Origin: Salegentibacter salinarum
Lineage (GTDB): Bacteria > Bacteroidota > Bacteroidia > Flavobacteriales > Flavobacteriaceae
DNA: 64,000 nucleotides
Direction of reading: 5' to 3'
Assembly: GCF_900168115.1 (NCBI RefSeq)
Contig: NZ_FUZC01000003.1
Span: forward strand, 186,001-250,000
The notes beneath the pieces were generated by a model. The model ran no database searches. It was given only the letters and a program-made list of their open reading frames with translations, and had not been told where the DNA came from. The position numbers were made by a program, and so were the translations under genes. Position 1 is the stretch's first letter, and the number at the start of each line of letters is the position of its first letter. This document shows positions 53,010 through 64,000 of the stretch, in pieces.

Positions 53010-54031
53010 AAATTGCAATTCTATCACCAATAGCCTGGCGTACACCACCTGAACAATACGGTCCCTGGGAACAGGTGGCCTCAAATATAACGGAAGGTTT
53101 GGTAGAAAAAGGTCATCAGGTCACACTTTTCGCCACCGGAAATTCTGTTACCAAGGCAAAACTGGAATGGGTGTGTAAATTTCCATACGAAGTAGATAAG
53201 AATAACCATCCAAAAGTATTGGAGTGTTTGCATATTAGCCATTTAATGGAACAAGCCCACCGCTTTGATATTATTCATAATCATTTTGATTTTCTGCCTT
53301 TAAGTTATTCCGGTTTGATTAAAACTCCTATGTTAACTACAATTCACGGATTTTCCTCTTCAAAGATTCTTCCGGTTTATAAAAAGTATAATTCATCAAC
53401 ATCATATATTTCTATTTCTAATTCAGATAGAAACAAGGAATTGGATTACCTGGCTACTATTTATCACGGTCTTGATCCTGAAAATTTCACTTTCAGAGGA
53501 AATAAAGAAAATTATCTGCTTTACTTCGGAAGAATTCACCCTGATAAAGGTGCTCACGCAGCTATAGAAATCGCTAAGAAAGCCGGTCTTCCACTAAAAA
53601 TTGCCGGGCTTATCCAGGATGAAGCCTATTTTAATTCAGAAATTAAACCTTTTATAGATAATGAAAACATTCAATATTTAGGAAATGTAGGCCCTGAAGT
53701 TCGGGATAAACTTCTTGGAAATGCAAAAGCATTGCTTCATCCCATTTTCTTTGAAGAACCCTTTGGTTTAAGCGTTGTGGAAGCTATGATGTGCGGCACA
53801 CCAGTTACTGCCTTTGAAAGAGGAAGTATGCCGGAACTTATTGAAGAAGGCAAAACCGGATTTTTGACTGAAAATATTGCAGAAGCTGTTTTGGCCGTAA
53901 AAGCATTAGATAAAATTAAACCTGAAGCCTGCAGAGCTCTGGCGGTGAAAAAGTTTAGCCTGGACACTATGGTCAATGCTTATATAGAAGCTTATAAAAC
54001 GGTAATAAATAATAAATCATCTTCGCTTTAA
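53006..54031 (+). CDS. GT4-family glycosyltransferase
   Basis: A 341-residue protein of one GT-B unit. The N-terminal domain begins MKIAILSPIAWRTPPEQYGP with the ENVTEGLVEKGHQVTLFAT-like strand. The C-terminal domain has LYFGRIHPDKGAHAAIEIAK, HPIFFEEPFGLSVVEAM with the E-x7-E sugar-nucleotide motif, and GTPVTAFERGSMPELIEEGK. It starts inside the stop codon of the previous glycosyltransferase. Its 3' end overlaps the convergent GH130 gene by 15 bp. Confidence 0.93.
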   Translation: MKIAILSPIAWRTPPEQYGPWEQVASNITEGLVEKGHQVTLFATGNSVTKAKLEWVCKFPYEVDKNNHPKVLECLHISHLMEQAHRFDIIHNHFDFLPLSYSGLIKTPMLTTIHGFSSSKILPVYKKYNSSTSYISISNSDRNKELDYLATIYHGLDPENFTFRGNKENYLLYFGRIHPDKGAHAAIEIAKKAGLPLKIAGLIQDEAYFNSEIKPFIDNENIQYLGNVGPEVRDKLLGNAKALLHPIFFEEPFGLSVVEAMMCGTPVTAFERGSMPELIEEGKTGFLTENIAEAVLAVKALDKIKPEACRALAVKKFSLDTMVNAYIEAYKTVINNKSSSL

Positions 54032-55480
54032 AGCACTAAATAAGTCGGTTAATTTTACCACCGCATAGGTTGAAGAATAATCTGAGACCGCGTAAGGTAA
54101 GATAAGGCTTTGGTTGTGAATTAACGCTCCACAAGAGTAAACTACGTTGGGAACGTAACCTTCTCTTTCATTTTCCAGGGGCGTAACCAGAGGTTCTTCA
54201 AGGCGGCCAATTTCTTTTGTAGGATCTTCCAGATCAAACAACGAAGCTCCAATACAATAACGACGCATAGGGCCTACACCGTGGGTAATGATTAACCAGC
54301 CTTCGGTTGTATATAAAGGCGAACCACAGTTGCCAATTTGGGTAAATTCCCAGGGATATTTCGGCTTCTGAAGAAGAATGGGGTTTTTCCATAAAGTATT
54401 TCTTTCAGAAAACATGATATAATTATTGACCCCGTCAATTCTGGCCAGCATTGCATATTTTCCTTTTATTTTGGTGGGGAAAAGTGCTAAATTTTTGTTT
54501 TGAGCCCCGTCGCCGTGAAGAGGCATAATTCTGAAGGTATAAAAATCATCGGTAGAGAGAAGCTTTGGCAAAATAGTCCGGCCATTATAGGCTGTATAGG
54601 TCGCATATACTTTTATTTGCCCATCATCATCAATAAATCTAACAAAACGAGCGTCTTCAATACCACTGCTTTCCGATTCTGAAATGGGAAAAATTACTCG
54701 GGCAGAAAGATCGGCATCGTGTTTAAATTCAATATCATAGAAAGAGTCAACCAGCCAGGTTATTTCTTCCAGGGCCCTTCTTCTTTCGGCAATCATATTC
54801 GTGTCTTCCAGTATTTTGCGTACTTCCTGTTTTAAAACATAATATTCAAATCTATCGGGTAACCTGTTCATAATAGCTTTAGAAAATTTCATGGGAATAT
54901 CCATTTCCTCCAGCCGTTCTATAAAGCGTTTTTTATCATATAATTTTTTGTGGGAGATTTCAGCTTTATCAATATGATTCCCGATTTTCATTAAATGTAA
55001 ATCGTTGTTCTTATCCAGAATTCCCCTTCTAAATACCAAAGAAGAAATATGGCCTTCTCCCGTTGCCCTGAAGGAAATAATTACTCTTTTTTCCCCTTCT
55101 TCTAAATAGGTTTGGTCAAAATCTTCAATCATAGAAGGATTGAAAAATGCGGCCGATTCCAGGGCATACTCCATGGTGCAATAGGAACCAATAAGCAATT
55201 TTCTTTCTTCAGAAAGTTCAGCGTAATTGACCTGCATCGCTTCAATGATATGCCGAATATTAGAACAATGCTTTAAAAATATTTTGGAAATATTACGGTG
55301 GCGCCAGGAAAATTCTCTTAATGTTTGTTCTAAGGTTTGATTAACCTGAAAATCACTCATCGCCAAAATCCTTGTAACCAAATTTTGCGTGCGTTGATCC
55401 CCATTCATAAAAAACCTCACCACAACCCGGCTCGAATCTGGCATAAACTTAACATCTTTTCGTTCTACTGAAACTCTCAT
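54017..55480 (-). CDS. GH130-family glycoside phosphorylase
   Basis: I choose the ATG at 55480 (MRVSVERKDVKF, 487 residues); the frame opens at 55492. The five-bladed propeller of GH130 is visible: SSGIEDARFVRFIDDDGQ with the conserved Asp, YATYTAYNGRTI, KNLALFPTKIKGKYAMLARI, FTQIGNCGSPLYTTEGWL and GYVPNVVYSCGALIH. GH130 enzymes phosphorolyse or hydrolyse beta-mannosides. The N-terminal about 170 residues are an extra helical domain seen in some GH130 subfamilies. It is convergent with two glycosyltransferases and overlaps the second by 15 bp. Confidence 0.92.
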   Translation of the reverse strand: MRVSVERKDVKFMPDSSRVVVRFFMNGDQRTQNLVTRILAMSDFQVNQTLEQTLREFSWRHRNISKIFLKHCSNIRHIIEAMQVNYAELSEERKLLIGSYCTMEYALESAAFFNPSMIEDFDQTYLEEGEKRVIISFRATGEGHISSLVFRRGILDKNNDLHLMKIGNHIDKAEISHKKLYDKKRFIERLEEMDIPMKFSKAIMNRLPDRFEYYVLKQEVRKILEDTNMIAERRRALEEITWLVDSFYDIEFKHDADLSARVIFPISESESSGIEDARFVRFIDDDGQIKVYATYTAYNGRTILPKLLSTDDFYTFRIMPLHGDGAQNKNLALFPTKIKGKYAMLARIDGVNNYIMFSERNTLWKNPILLQKPKYPWEFTQIGNCGSPLYTTEGWLIITHGVGPMRRYCIGASLFDLEDPTKEIGRLEEPLVTPLENEREGYVPNVVYSCGALIHNQSLILPYAVSDYSSTYAVVKLTDLFSALKRR

Positions 55481-55845
55481 AAAAATGAACACTTTAAGGG
55501 GAAACCTTTTAAAGATATTGGTTAATTGAATACAAAACTTAGTTTCAATCTTAATTTTTGCGGAAAACGGAGCATTTAGATACTACTTTTTGATCTTATA
55601 GTTTTATCTCAATTCTTATTTAGGTCAGAATAATCTAATTCTCTTTTAGTGGCTGTATGCAGTGTATCAGGGTAGCCTAATTATTTGATAAAAAAAGGAT
55701 TATAAAAGCTTAATCATCTGGGAGGAGTCATTCTCCCGAATTACTAATTGATATTCTTTAAAATTATTCAGTAAAAATATCCCAAAATTGAGGTCTCCGG
55801 CGAATATTCTGTTATTTTAGCGTTTTAAATTTTAAATCTACTATC
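55481..55845. other. Gap holding the GH130 and H1-like promoters
   Basis: No gene is seen. A small hairpin (GGGAG and CTCCC near 55719-55737) and a box close to TAnnTTTG (TATTTTAG near 55812) upstream of the H1-like gene are the only signals. Confidence 0.4.
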
Positions 55846-56022
55846 ATGAAAGAACTTGTTGAAAACATTCAATCTACATTTGAAAATTTCCAAACAGAAG
55901 CTAATGCACAGTTGGAGTCTGGCAATAAAAGTGCCGGTACAAGAGCGAGAAAATCTTCTTTAGAACTGGAAAAACTTTTAAAGGAATTCAGAAAAGTTTC
56001 AGTTGCAGAATCAAAAAAGTAA
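55846..56022 (+). CDS. Histone H1-like protein, small
   Basis: A 58-residue protein too short for most gene finders. It begins MKELVENIQSTFENFQTEAN and ends with a basic stretch (GTRARKSSLELEKLLKEFRK, then VAESKK). This is the small histone H1/Hc1-like family common in Bacteroidota, a nucleoid-binding protein. A strong terminator follows 9 bp past the stop. Confidence 0.87.
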   Translation: MKELVENIQSTFENFQTEANAQLESGNKSAGTRARKSSLELEKLLKEFRKVSVAESKK

Positions 56023-56030
56023 CACCTGGA

Positions 56031-56055
56031 AACCTCCTGAAAAGGAGGTTTTTTT
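56031..56055 (+). terminator. Intrinsic terminator of the H1-like gene
   Basis: AACCTCC (56031-56037) and GGAGGTT (56044-56050) form a 7-bp stem with a 6-nt loop, followed by a T7 tract. Confidence 0.9.
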
Positions 56056-56129
56056 ATGTTGTTTCAGAGAGTTTCCTGGTCGAGTTTCAATATCTTGCAG
56101 GGATAAACTATACCGGTAGTACTTAAGAG

Positions 56130-56933
56130 TTAATTAAACTCTTTTATTTTAATATTTTTAAATTCTACTCCCTGTCCTTCTGCTTGAAGACCTATGTACC
56201 CTTCGGTTAAAAGTTTACGGTCTTTTTTGATTTCAGGATCATACCCGCTTACTACGCCGCCGCCAATTTGAGGTTTGGTATATTCCAAAACTTTTTCTCC
56301 ATTTACTTTGTGGATTACCAGCGAGTCGCTGTAAACAATTAGTTCCGCTTGTACCCATTCCTCAAGGGGGAAAGTTTCTGAAGAAGATTCGATGCAATGG
56401 CGGGGATCCATCTCACCTTCAAAAAACACCTCAGTACCGGGGGAACACATATTTCCGGTTGGCCGCGGCTCTCCGTCTCCCTCATCGGCAAGCATTTGGT
56501 ACTCTACTGAAATTGGCCAGTCCTGCTCTTTAAGAATAGTTTCAGGAGCCTGGGAATGAAACATCACACCGCTATTACGGTAAGCGTAATCGGGTGCATC
56601 TTCCATCCACTCATTAGTAAAGCGATATTCAAATTTTAAGTGATATGAAGAGAAAGGTTCTTCGTAGAATAAATGGCCGTAACGTTCGTCAAATTCATCG
56701 TAATCGCTATAATTAACCTGAATAATACTGTCTTTGACACGAAAAGTATTTGCATAATTTTCTCCAACTTCGTGATGATGAAACTTAGCAATCCAACCAT
56801 CCAGGTTTTCTCCATTAAAAAGGTTAACCCATTCGCTTTCCGGTTCTTTATTTTCTTCTTTTTTAGTGTCTGATTTACAGGCCAAAAAAGAAGTGCTTAA
56901 AATTATTGATAGTATAAGGAGATAATTTTTCAT
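56130..56933 (-). CDS. DUF1080 (3-keto-disaccharide hydrolase-like) lipoprotein
   Basis: A 267-residue lipoprotein (lipobox SFLAC, Cys 19). The DUF1080 jelly-roll pattern is clear: EWVNLFNGENLDGW at the start, YHLKFEYRFTNEW, NSGVMFHSQAPE, QMLADEGDGEPRPTGNM, VHKVNGEKVLEYTKPQ, and GYIGLQAEGQGVEFKNIKI at the end. The family includes 3-keto-glycoside hydrolases that act on oxidised sugars. It is the last gene on the minus strand of the glycan cluster, 103 bp after the GH43 gene. Confidence 0.9.
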   Translation of the reverse strand: MKNYLLILSIILSTSFLACKSDTKKEENKEPESEWVNLFNGENLDGWIAKFHHHEVGENYANTFRVKDSIIQVNYSDYDEFDERYGHLFYEEPFSSYHLKFEYRFTNEWMEDAPDYAYRNSGVMFHSQAPETILKEQDWPISVEYQMLADEGDGEPRPTGNMCSPGTEVFFEGEMDPRHCIESSSETFPLEEWVQAELIVYSDSLVIHKVNGEKVLEYTKPQIGGGVVSGYDPEIKKDRKLLTEGYIGLQAEGQGVEFKNIKIKEFN

Positions 56934-57036
56934 CGGTTTTATGTTTGGGTTGATATACCAGAATATAATCCAGTTTATTCGTACATCGAAATTTGGTTTT
57001 CAAGGTTTCCTATTTGAGTATCCTACTTTTTATCCT

Positions 57037-58059
57037 TTAATCGCTAAAAGATTTTATTCCTTCATAGGAGATCTTTTTAATATTTCCCTCCTGATCAAAA
57101 TTAAGGCTATCTATCCTTAATTGTCTTAAAACATAATCTTTATCCTGCGGATATATCTGGTGATATAAAAGATAATACTGATTATCCTCTTTGAAGATTG
57201 AATTATGCCCGGGCCCGTACACGTTTATTGCTGTATTGGTTGTAGCAATAGGACTGTTTGTCCCTTCTGTCCAGGGCCCCAATGGTGAATCACTTATAGA
57301 ATATCTAATTTTATAGGTGGAGTCTATCGCTTTACCATCAGAATATGTCATATAATATTTATCATTTTCCTGAAAAATGTATGGAGCTTCAAAGTAATTT
57401 GGAGGAGTGATATCTTTAATTTCTCCATCGAAACTAATCATGTCCCCTTCGAGTTTTACTGCAAAACAGCGACCGTTTTTCCAGTTAAGTCCCGAACCCC
57501 AAAAGAGATAAGCCTGCCCGTCATTATCGATAAAACAGTGAGCATCTATCATGTGATATTCTGGGTATAAGTTACTTCTTATTAAAGGCGTATTATCTTC
57601 TTTAGCATTTTTCCACGGGCCCAGAGGTTTTTCACTTACTCCTGCCCATATCTCACTTCCAACTGAGATGTACATATAATACTTTCCATTTTTAGCCTTT
57701 ATCACATCTGGGGCCCAAACCATTGCATCGCCCGACGTGGAACTGGTATTATCTTTTTTAGTGGGCCAGTTTAGATGATGGGTTTTAAAGTTTTTAAAAT
57801 TTTTGGTTTCTAAAACCGCCAATTTTTCTCCTCCCCAGGGATCCATGGTTGCGTAAATAAAATAGGTATCGTCTTCTTTTATGATCTCAGGATCAGCGTA
57901 ATACCCGTCATGAAAAGGATTTGATATAAGTTCTTCCGAATTTTCCTTTTTTATTGAATCGGTTTGATCATTTATAGCCTTTTTCTCATTCTTGCAAGAG
58001 ATAATAAGGAAGGGTAGTAAGGTTAGTAAAATAAATTTACCTGAATTTATTCTTTTCAT
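57037..58059 (-). CDS. GH43-family glycoside hydrolase, lipoprotein
   Basis: A 340-residue lipoprotein (lipobox LIISC). The five-bladed propeller residues of GH43 are visible: the catalytic base in HDGYYADPEIIKED, the second Asp in HMIDAHCFIDNDG, and the acid Glu in NYFEAPYIFQENDKYY. The family cleaves arabinosides, xylosides or galactosides. Its start shares one base with the end of the GH2 gene upstream, so the two are co-translated. The substrate is not readable. Confidence 0.92.
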   Translation of the reverse strand: MKRINSGKFILLTLLPFLIISCKNEKKAINDQTDSIKKENSEELISNPFHDGYYADPEIIKEDDTYFIYATMDPWGGEKLAVLETKNFKNFKTHHLNWPTKKDNTSSTSGDAMVWAPDVIKAKNGKYYMYISVGSEIWAGVSEKPLGPWKNAKEDNTPLIRSNLYPEYHMIDAHCFIDNDGQAYLFWGSGLNWKNGRCFAVKLEGDMISFDGEIKDITPPNYFEAPYIFQENDKYYMTYSDGKAIDSTYKIRYSISDSPLGPWTEGTNSPIATTNTAINVYGPGHNSIFKEDNQYYLLYHQIYPQDKDYVLRQLRIDSLNFDQEGNIKKISYEGIKSFSD

Positions 58060-59906
58060 TATTTACTTTTGTTTTTCTCAATTTCCTCATAATATTTTTG
58101 CAGGATATTAAAAGCTTTCTTTTTATTGCCTTTATCATCAATTAAACCTTTTCGGTTCCAGCCTTCTTGGTATTTTGGATGGTTTCTTCGCGGGGAGCGG
58201 AAATCAGTCAATATCCAGGGGGAAATTCCACTATAATTATCGGGCATGCGCTTCATCATTTTTATGGTCTCCTCATAATACCACTGCTGAAATTCTTCAG
58301 TCCAACGTTCATTTTTTTCTCCGTAAAATCCACCCTTAGCTCCGGCGCCGGTTTCACTAATGAATAAAGGTTTGTCATAAGCCACCTCCCAATTTGAATT
58401 TTCTTTAGCGTGAGGCAGATCTCCATACCAGCCCAGATATTCGTTTACCGAAACAATATCAGTAAATTCTCCTAATGGGTCATCAACATAATTTTTCTCC
58501 CGGTTATAACCCACTTCTAGCGCAGCAGAAACCAGTCGAGTATTATCTAATTTTCGTGTTCGTTCGATTAAGCTTTTCATGAAATTGGTACGGGTCTCAC
58601 TTACGGGGGTTTCATTACCTACCGACCAAATAATCACCGATGCCCGGTTTTTATCCCGGGTAATCATTTCCTGTAACTGAGTTTTTGCTTTTTCAAGAAC
58701 TTTTTCACTTTCAAAATCTATAGTCCAGTAAACCGGAATCTCTGACCATACCATAATCCCGAGGGAATCGGCTAAACGGGTCATGTTTTCATTATGAGGA
58801 TAGTGTGCTAAACGGACCATATTTGCATTAAGATCCTTAACATAACCAAAAAGCTGTTTTGCATCCTCTTTATTTTTTGCCCTTCTTACATCTTGCGGAA
58901 TTTCTTCATGAATACTAATGCCACGCAAAAAGATTTTCTCACCATTTAAAAGGATGTCCTTACCGGAGGTTTCTATCTTTCTGAAACCAATTTTATCTGA
59001 AATCGTATGGTTATTGTAAGAGATTTTTACGTCGTAAAGTTTAGGATTCTCAGGAGACCAGAGTTCTAAATTTTTGACATTGAATTCAAATTCTGAAATG
59101 GCATCTTTTGTAAATTCTTTTTTGAATTTGAGTTCGGGTATTTCTAAATTCACTTTAGCATTGGAATCTGCGCTTTCATTAACTTTAAAACTTCCACTGA
59201 TAGTAAATTTGTTTTTTCTTTCAGAACGTTCTATATCCTGGTCAGGAGACAATCGAAGGGTATAATCCTCAACGAAATTATTTGGAAGTTTAATAAGCGC
59301 TACGTCTCTGGTTATTCCACCAAAATTCCACCAATCGGTATTTACAGTCGGGATTTCTTCCGGATGCCTTTTATTATCAACTTTTACAACCAAAAAATTG
59401 TCTTCTTTTTGTAAAAGTTCTTTCGGAACTTCAAAATTGAAAGGTGTAAAACCTCCCTTATGTGAGCCTATTTTCTTTTCGTTTAGATATACGTGGGCTT
59501 CATAATTGACTGCTCCAAAATATAAAAAGTATCGCTCGTTTTTATCTAAATCATCCAAATCGAAACTACGCTGATACCAAACGGTGCCCTCGTAATATTT
59601 AAAAACATCCGCCTGGGAATTCCAATCGCCAGGAACCTGAAGCGTATAAGGCTCCTCGTAACCGTGTTCTATACGATCTTCTTTCTTTTCTTCTTGAGGA
59701 CGGCTCCAATAGGCCTCGCCGTCATTTTCATTTCTTTCTTTATATCTGTAATCATAAAACCCCGTTTCATAAGGATCTATAATATAGTTCCAGCTACCGT
59801 TTAATGATTTCGATTCTCTACCGTTGATATTAGTAATAAGGCCTTCCTGGGCTTGCCCGGGATAATTTATTACCAACAATAAAATTATAATTACAATGTT
59901 TTTCAT
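58059..59906 (-). CDS. GH2-family glycosidase, beta-glucuronidase size class, exported
   Basis: A 615-residue protein with a signal peptide (NIVIIILLLVINYPGQAQ). It has the three GH2 domains: a sugar-binding jelly roll (to about 210), an immunoglobulin-like domain (about 215-305) and a TIM barrel. The acid/base Glu is in VIIWSVGNETPVSE and the nucleophile Glu in PLFISETGAGAKGG. The size equals beta-glucuronidases rather than LacZ. A terminator lies between this gene and the upstream GH2 gene, so its level may be set by read-through. Confidence 0.92.
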   Translation of the reverse strand: MKNIVIIILLLVINYPGQAQEGLITNINGRESKSLNGSWNYIIDPYETGFYDYRYKERNENDGEAYWSRPQEEKKEDRIEHGYEEPYTLQVPGDWNSQADVFKYYEGTVWYQRSFDLDDLDKNERYFLYFGAVNYEAHVYLNEKKIGSHKGGFTPFNFEVPKELLQKEDNFLVVKVDNKRHPEEIPTVNTDWWNFGGITRDVALIKLPNNFVEDYTLRLSPDQDIERSERKNKFTISGSFKVNESADSNAKVNLEIPELKFKKEFTKDAISEFEFNVKNLELWSPENPKLYDVKISYNNHTISDKIGFRKIETSGKDILLNGEKIFLRGISIHEEIPQDVRRAKNKEDAKQLFGYVKDLNANMVRLAHYPHNENMTRLADSLGIMVWSEIPVYWTIDFESEKVLEKAKTQLQEMITRDKNRASVIIWSVGNETPVSETRTNFMKSLIERTRKLDNTRLVSAALEVGYNREKNYVDDPLGEFTDIVSVNEYLGWYGDLPHAKENSNWEVAYDKPLFISETGAGAKGGFYGEKNERWTEEFQQWYYEETIKMMKRMPDNYSGISPWILTDFRSPRRNHPKYQEGWNRKGLIDDKGNKKKAFNILQKYYEEIEKNKSK

Positions 59907-59915
59907 AATCCTGCT

Positions 59916-59957
59916 TAAAAAAATACCGACACTCCATTTTTCGGACTGTCGGTATTG
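59916..59957 (-). terminator. Intrinsic terminator between the two GH2 genes
   Basis: On the minus strand AATACCGACA (59956-59947) pairs with TGTCGGTATT (59931-59922), a 10-bp stem followed by a T7 tract (59923-59917). It lies between co-directional genes, so it should reduce expression of the downstream genes. Confidence 0.85.
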
Positions 59958-59967
59958 TGAAATTACC

Positions 59968-63093
<3,126 letters not shown>

Positions 63094-63100
63094 CTAAGTA

Positions 63101-64000
63101 TTAGGGTAAGTTTTTAATTTCCAATATTTTTATAGGTGTCGCTTCTTCTTCGGCAATTCCTTCTCCATCTACCTGAATTACTTTTTGAAGAAAAATATGT
63201 AAGTCATTTTTTATTTGAAATAGCTCTTTGTCGTAATTAGGCTCCCATTGCCCTACAGAATAATCTGTAAGATCATCTACCTTCCATTTATCGTTGGAGA
63301 AAAATGATTTACCCGCAATAGAGACTTTATTATCTCGTTCTTCATCTCTAAAAAGTAAATACACCTTTTTTCCTCTTACGTTTTCCCCAATAAGTATTTC
63401 AGGTCTCGAAATAGGAATACTCTTTGTGCCGCCACCGCCAAGGTTGAAAAAACTTTTTCTGAAATCTGTTGTTTCTTTTTTCCAGTTACCATCTTCTAGA
63501 TAAACAACCTGAAATTGTGTAGCATCTATATTCTCCTCATTCCAATAACTCGCGATATAGGGATTACCTTCTGCATCGGTGGTGATAGAGGTTTGATTTA
63601 TTAGGCTGCTGTTTTGTGGGACTTTCCAGGCGTATTCAGCAGAGGACTCGGTTATGGGTAACTCATATTTTTCTCCGGTAGATTTCTCCCAGGTTTTGCC
63701 ACCATCTTTAGAGCGAGCATAGGCTATATCGTGGTTGGTGGCAACATCCCAGCTTTCCCGCCAAACCCAGGAAATATGAATGGTTCCTTTAGAATCAACC
63801 GTAGTTTGCCAGTAAGCGTTGCGCTTATCTTCACCGTCAATTAAGTTGTCCTGTAATCTCGTCCAATTGTGAGTTTTGGTACTGTAATTATTAGCTATTA
63901 AACTCCCACTGCCCGAATGGCCTGAACGATAGAAGAAAACTAAATTTCCATCTTTAAGATTATAAAATTGCGGATATGAAACTTTATCTTCCAGGTTATT
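63101..64000 (-). CDS. BNR-repeat (BNR_4-like) protein, partial (N-terminus beyond right edge)
   Basis: The minus frame is open from the right edge to the stop at 63101, giving 299 codons. It reads YPQFYNLKDGNLVFFYRSG, IHISWVWRESWDVATNHD, then the BNR/Asp-box IAYARSKDGGKTW, and ITTDAEGNPYIASYWNEEN. These are propeller blades of the BNR_4 type, found in polysaccharide lyases and lectin-like proteins of glycan clusters. It heads the GH2-GH2-GH43-DUF1080 cluster. The 5' end and signal peptide are out of the window. Confidence 0.85.
   Translation of the reverse strand, partial: NNLEDKVSYPQFYNLKDGNLVFFYRSGHSGSGSLIANNYSTKTHNWTRLQDNLIDGEDKRNAYWQTTVDSKGTIHISWVWRESWDVATNHDIAYARSKDGGKTWEKSTGEKYELPITESSAEYAWKVPQNSSLINQTSITTDAEGNPYIASYWNEENIDATQFQVVYLEDGNWKKETTDFRKSFFNLGGGGTKSIPISRPEILIGENVRGKKVYLLFRDEERDNKVSIAGKSFFSNDKWKVDDLTDYSVGQWEPNYDKELFQIKNDLHIFLQKVIQVDGEGIAEEEATPIKILEIKNLP

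Overview
The window looks like a low-GC chromosome of a marine or environmental flavobacterium (Bacteroidota, Flavobacteriaceae). This rests on the SusC/SusD pair, an RteC-type regulator, GNAT/PLP fusion cargo, a DUF6520-like secreted peptide, a Bacteroidota-type tyrosine integrase, a TATATTTG promoter box and carbohydrate-utilisation genes. The genus cannot be fixed from sequence reading alone.

Layout. (1) From the left edge to about 43.1 kb is accessory DNA, best read as the right part of an integrative (probably conjugative) element. It ends in a tyrosine integrase (41568-42905, minus), a 3' fragment of an initiator-tRNA gene (43074-43119) and two paired 11-bp direct repeats that bracket that fragment. 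The intact tRNA and left end should lie left of the window. The open RteC gene at the left edge fits a CTnDOT-like conjugative element. (2) 0.7-5.2 kb holds a PLP-enzyme/acyltransferase fusion, a STAS-like protein, an AraC regulator and a small secreted protein. (3) 5.3-12.6 kb is a susC-susD-M16 peptidase operon with a long leader and an unrecognised structured RNA upstream. (4) 13-41 kb is a defence island: a NdpA-like plus membrane-protein pair; a six-gene vsr-dcm-MORC-type ATPase-Mrr nuclease-small nuclease candidate-Z1 operon; an adenine methylase with a divergent endonuclease built from two tandem copies of one fold; umuDC divergent from an SRAP gene; an unknown protein; a decayed IS1182-type transposase; a Shedu nuclease; and a Gabija pair.

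(5) From 43.3 kb the DNA looks like host chromosome: a PAS histidine kinase, a DoxX-MarR-quinone oxidoreductase-NmrA-DJ-1 stress operon, an alpha/beta hydrolase with a membrane-anchored HTH regulator, two glycosyltransferases with a convergent GH130 enzyme, a histone H1-like protein, and a glycan-degradation cluster on the minus strand (BNR protein, two GH2 enzymes, GH43, DUF1080) that runs off the right edge.

The most unusual signal is not a gene. Several plus-strand defence-type units (14436-16729, 33304-34194, 37253-41114, weaker 35958-37136) are bracketed by unit-specific inverted repeats containing a GTTRTGY-like core. Two of the upstream sites share an 18-nt block followed by stems of different sequence but the same geometry. 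This is what integron-like cassettes with attC-like folded sites would look like, yet no integron integrase is present in the window.
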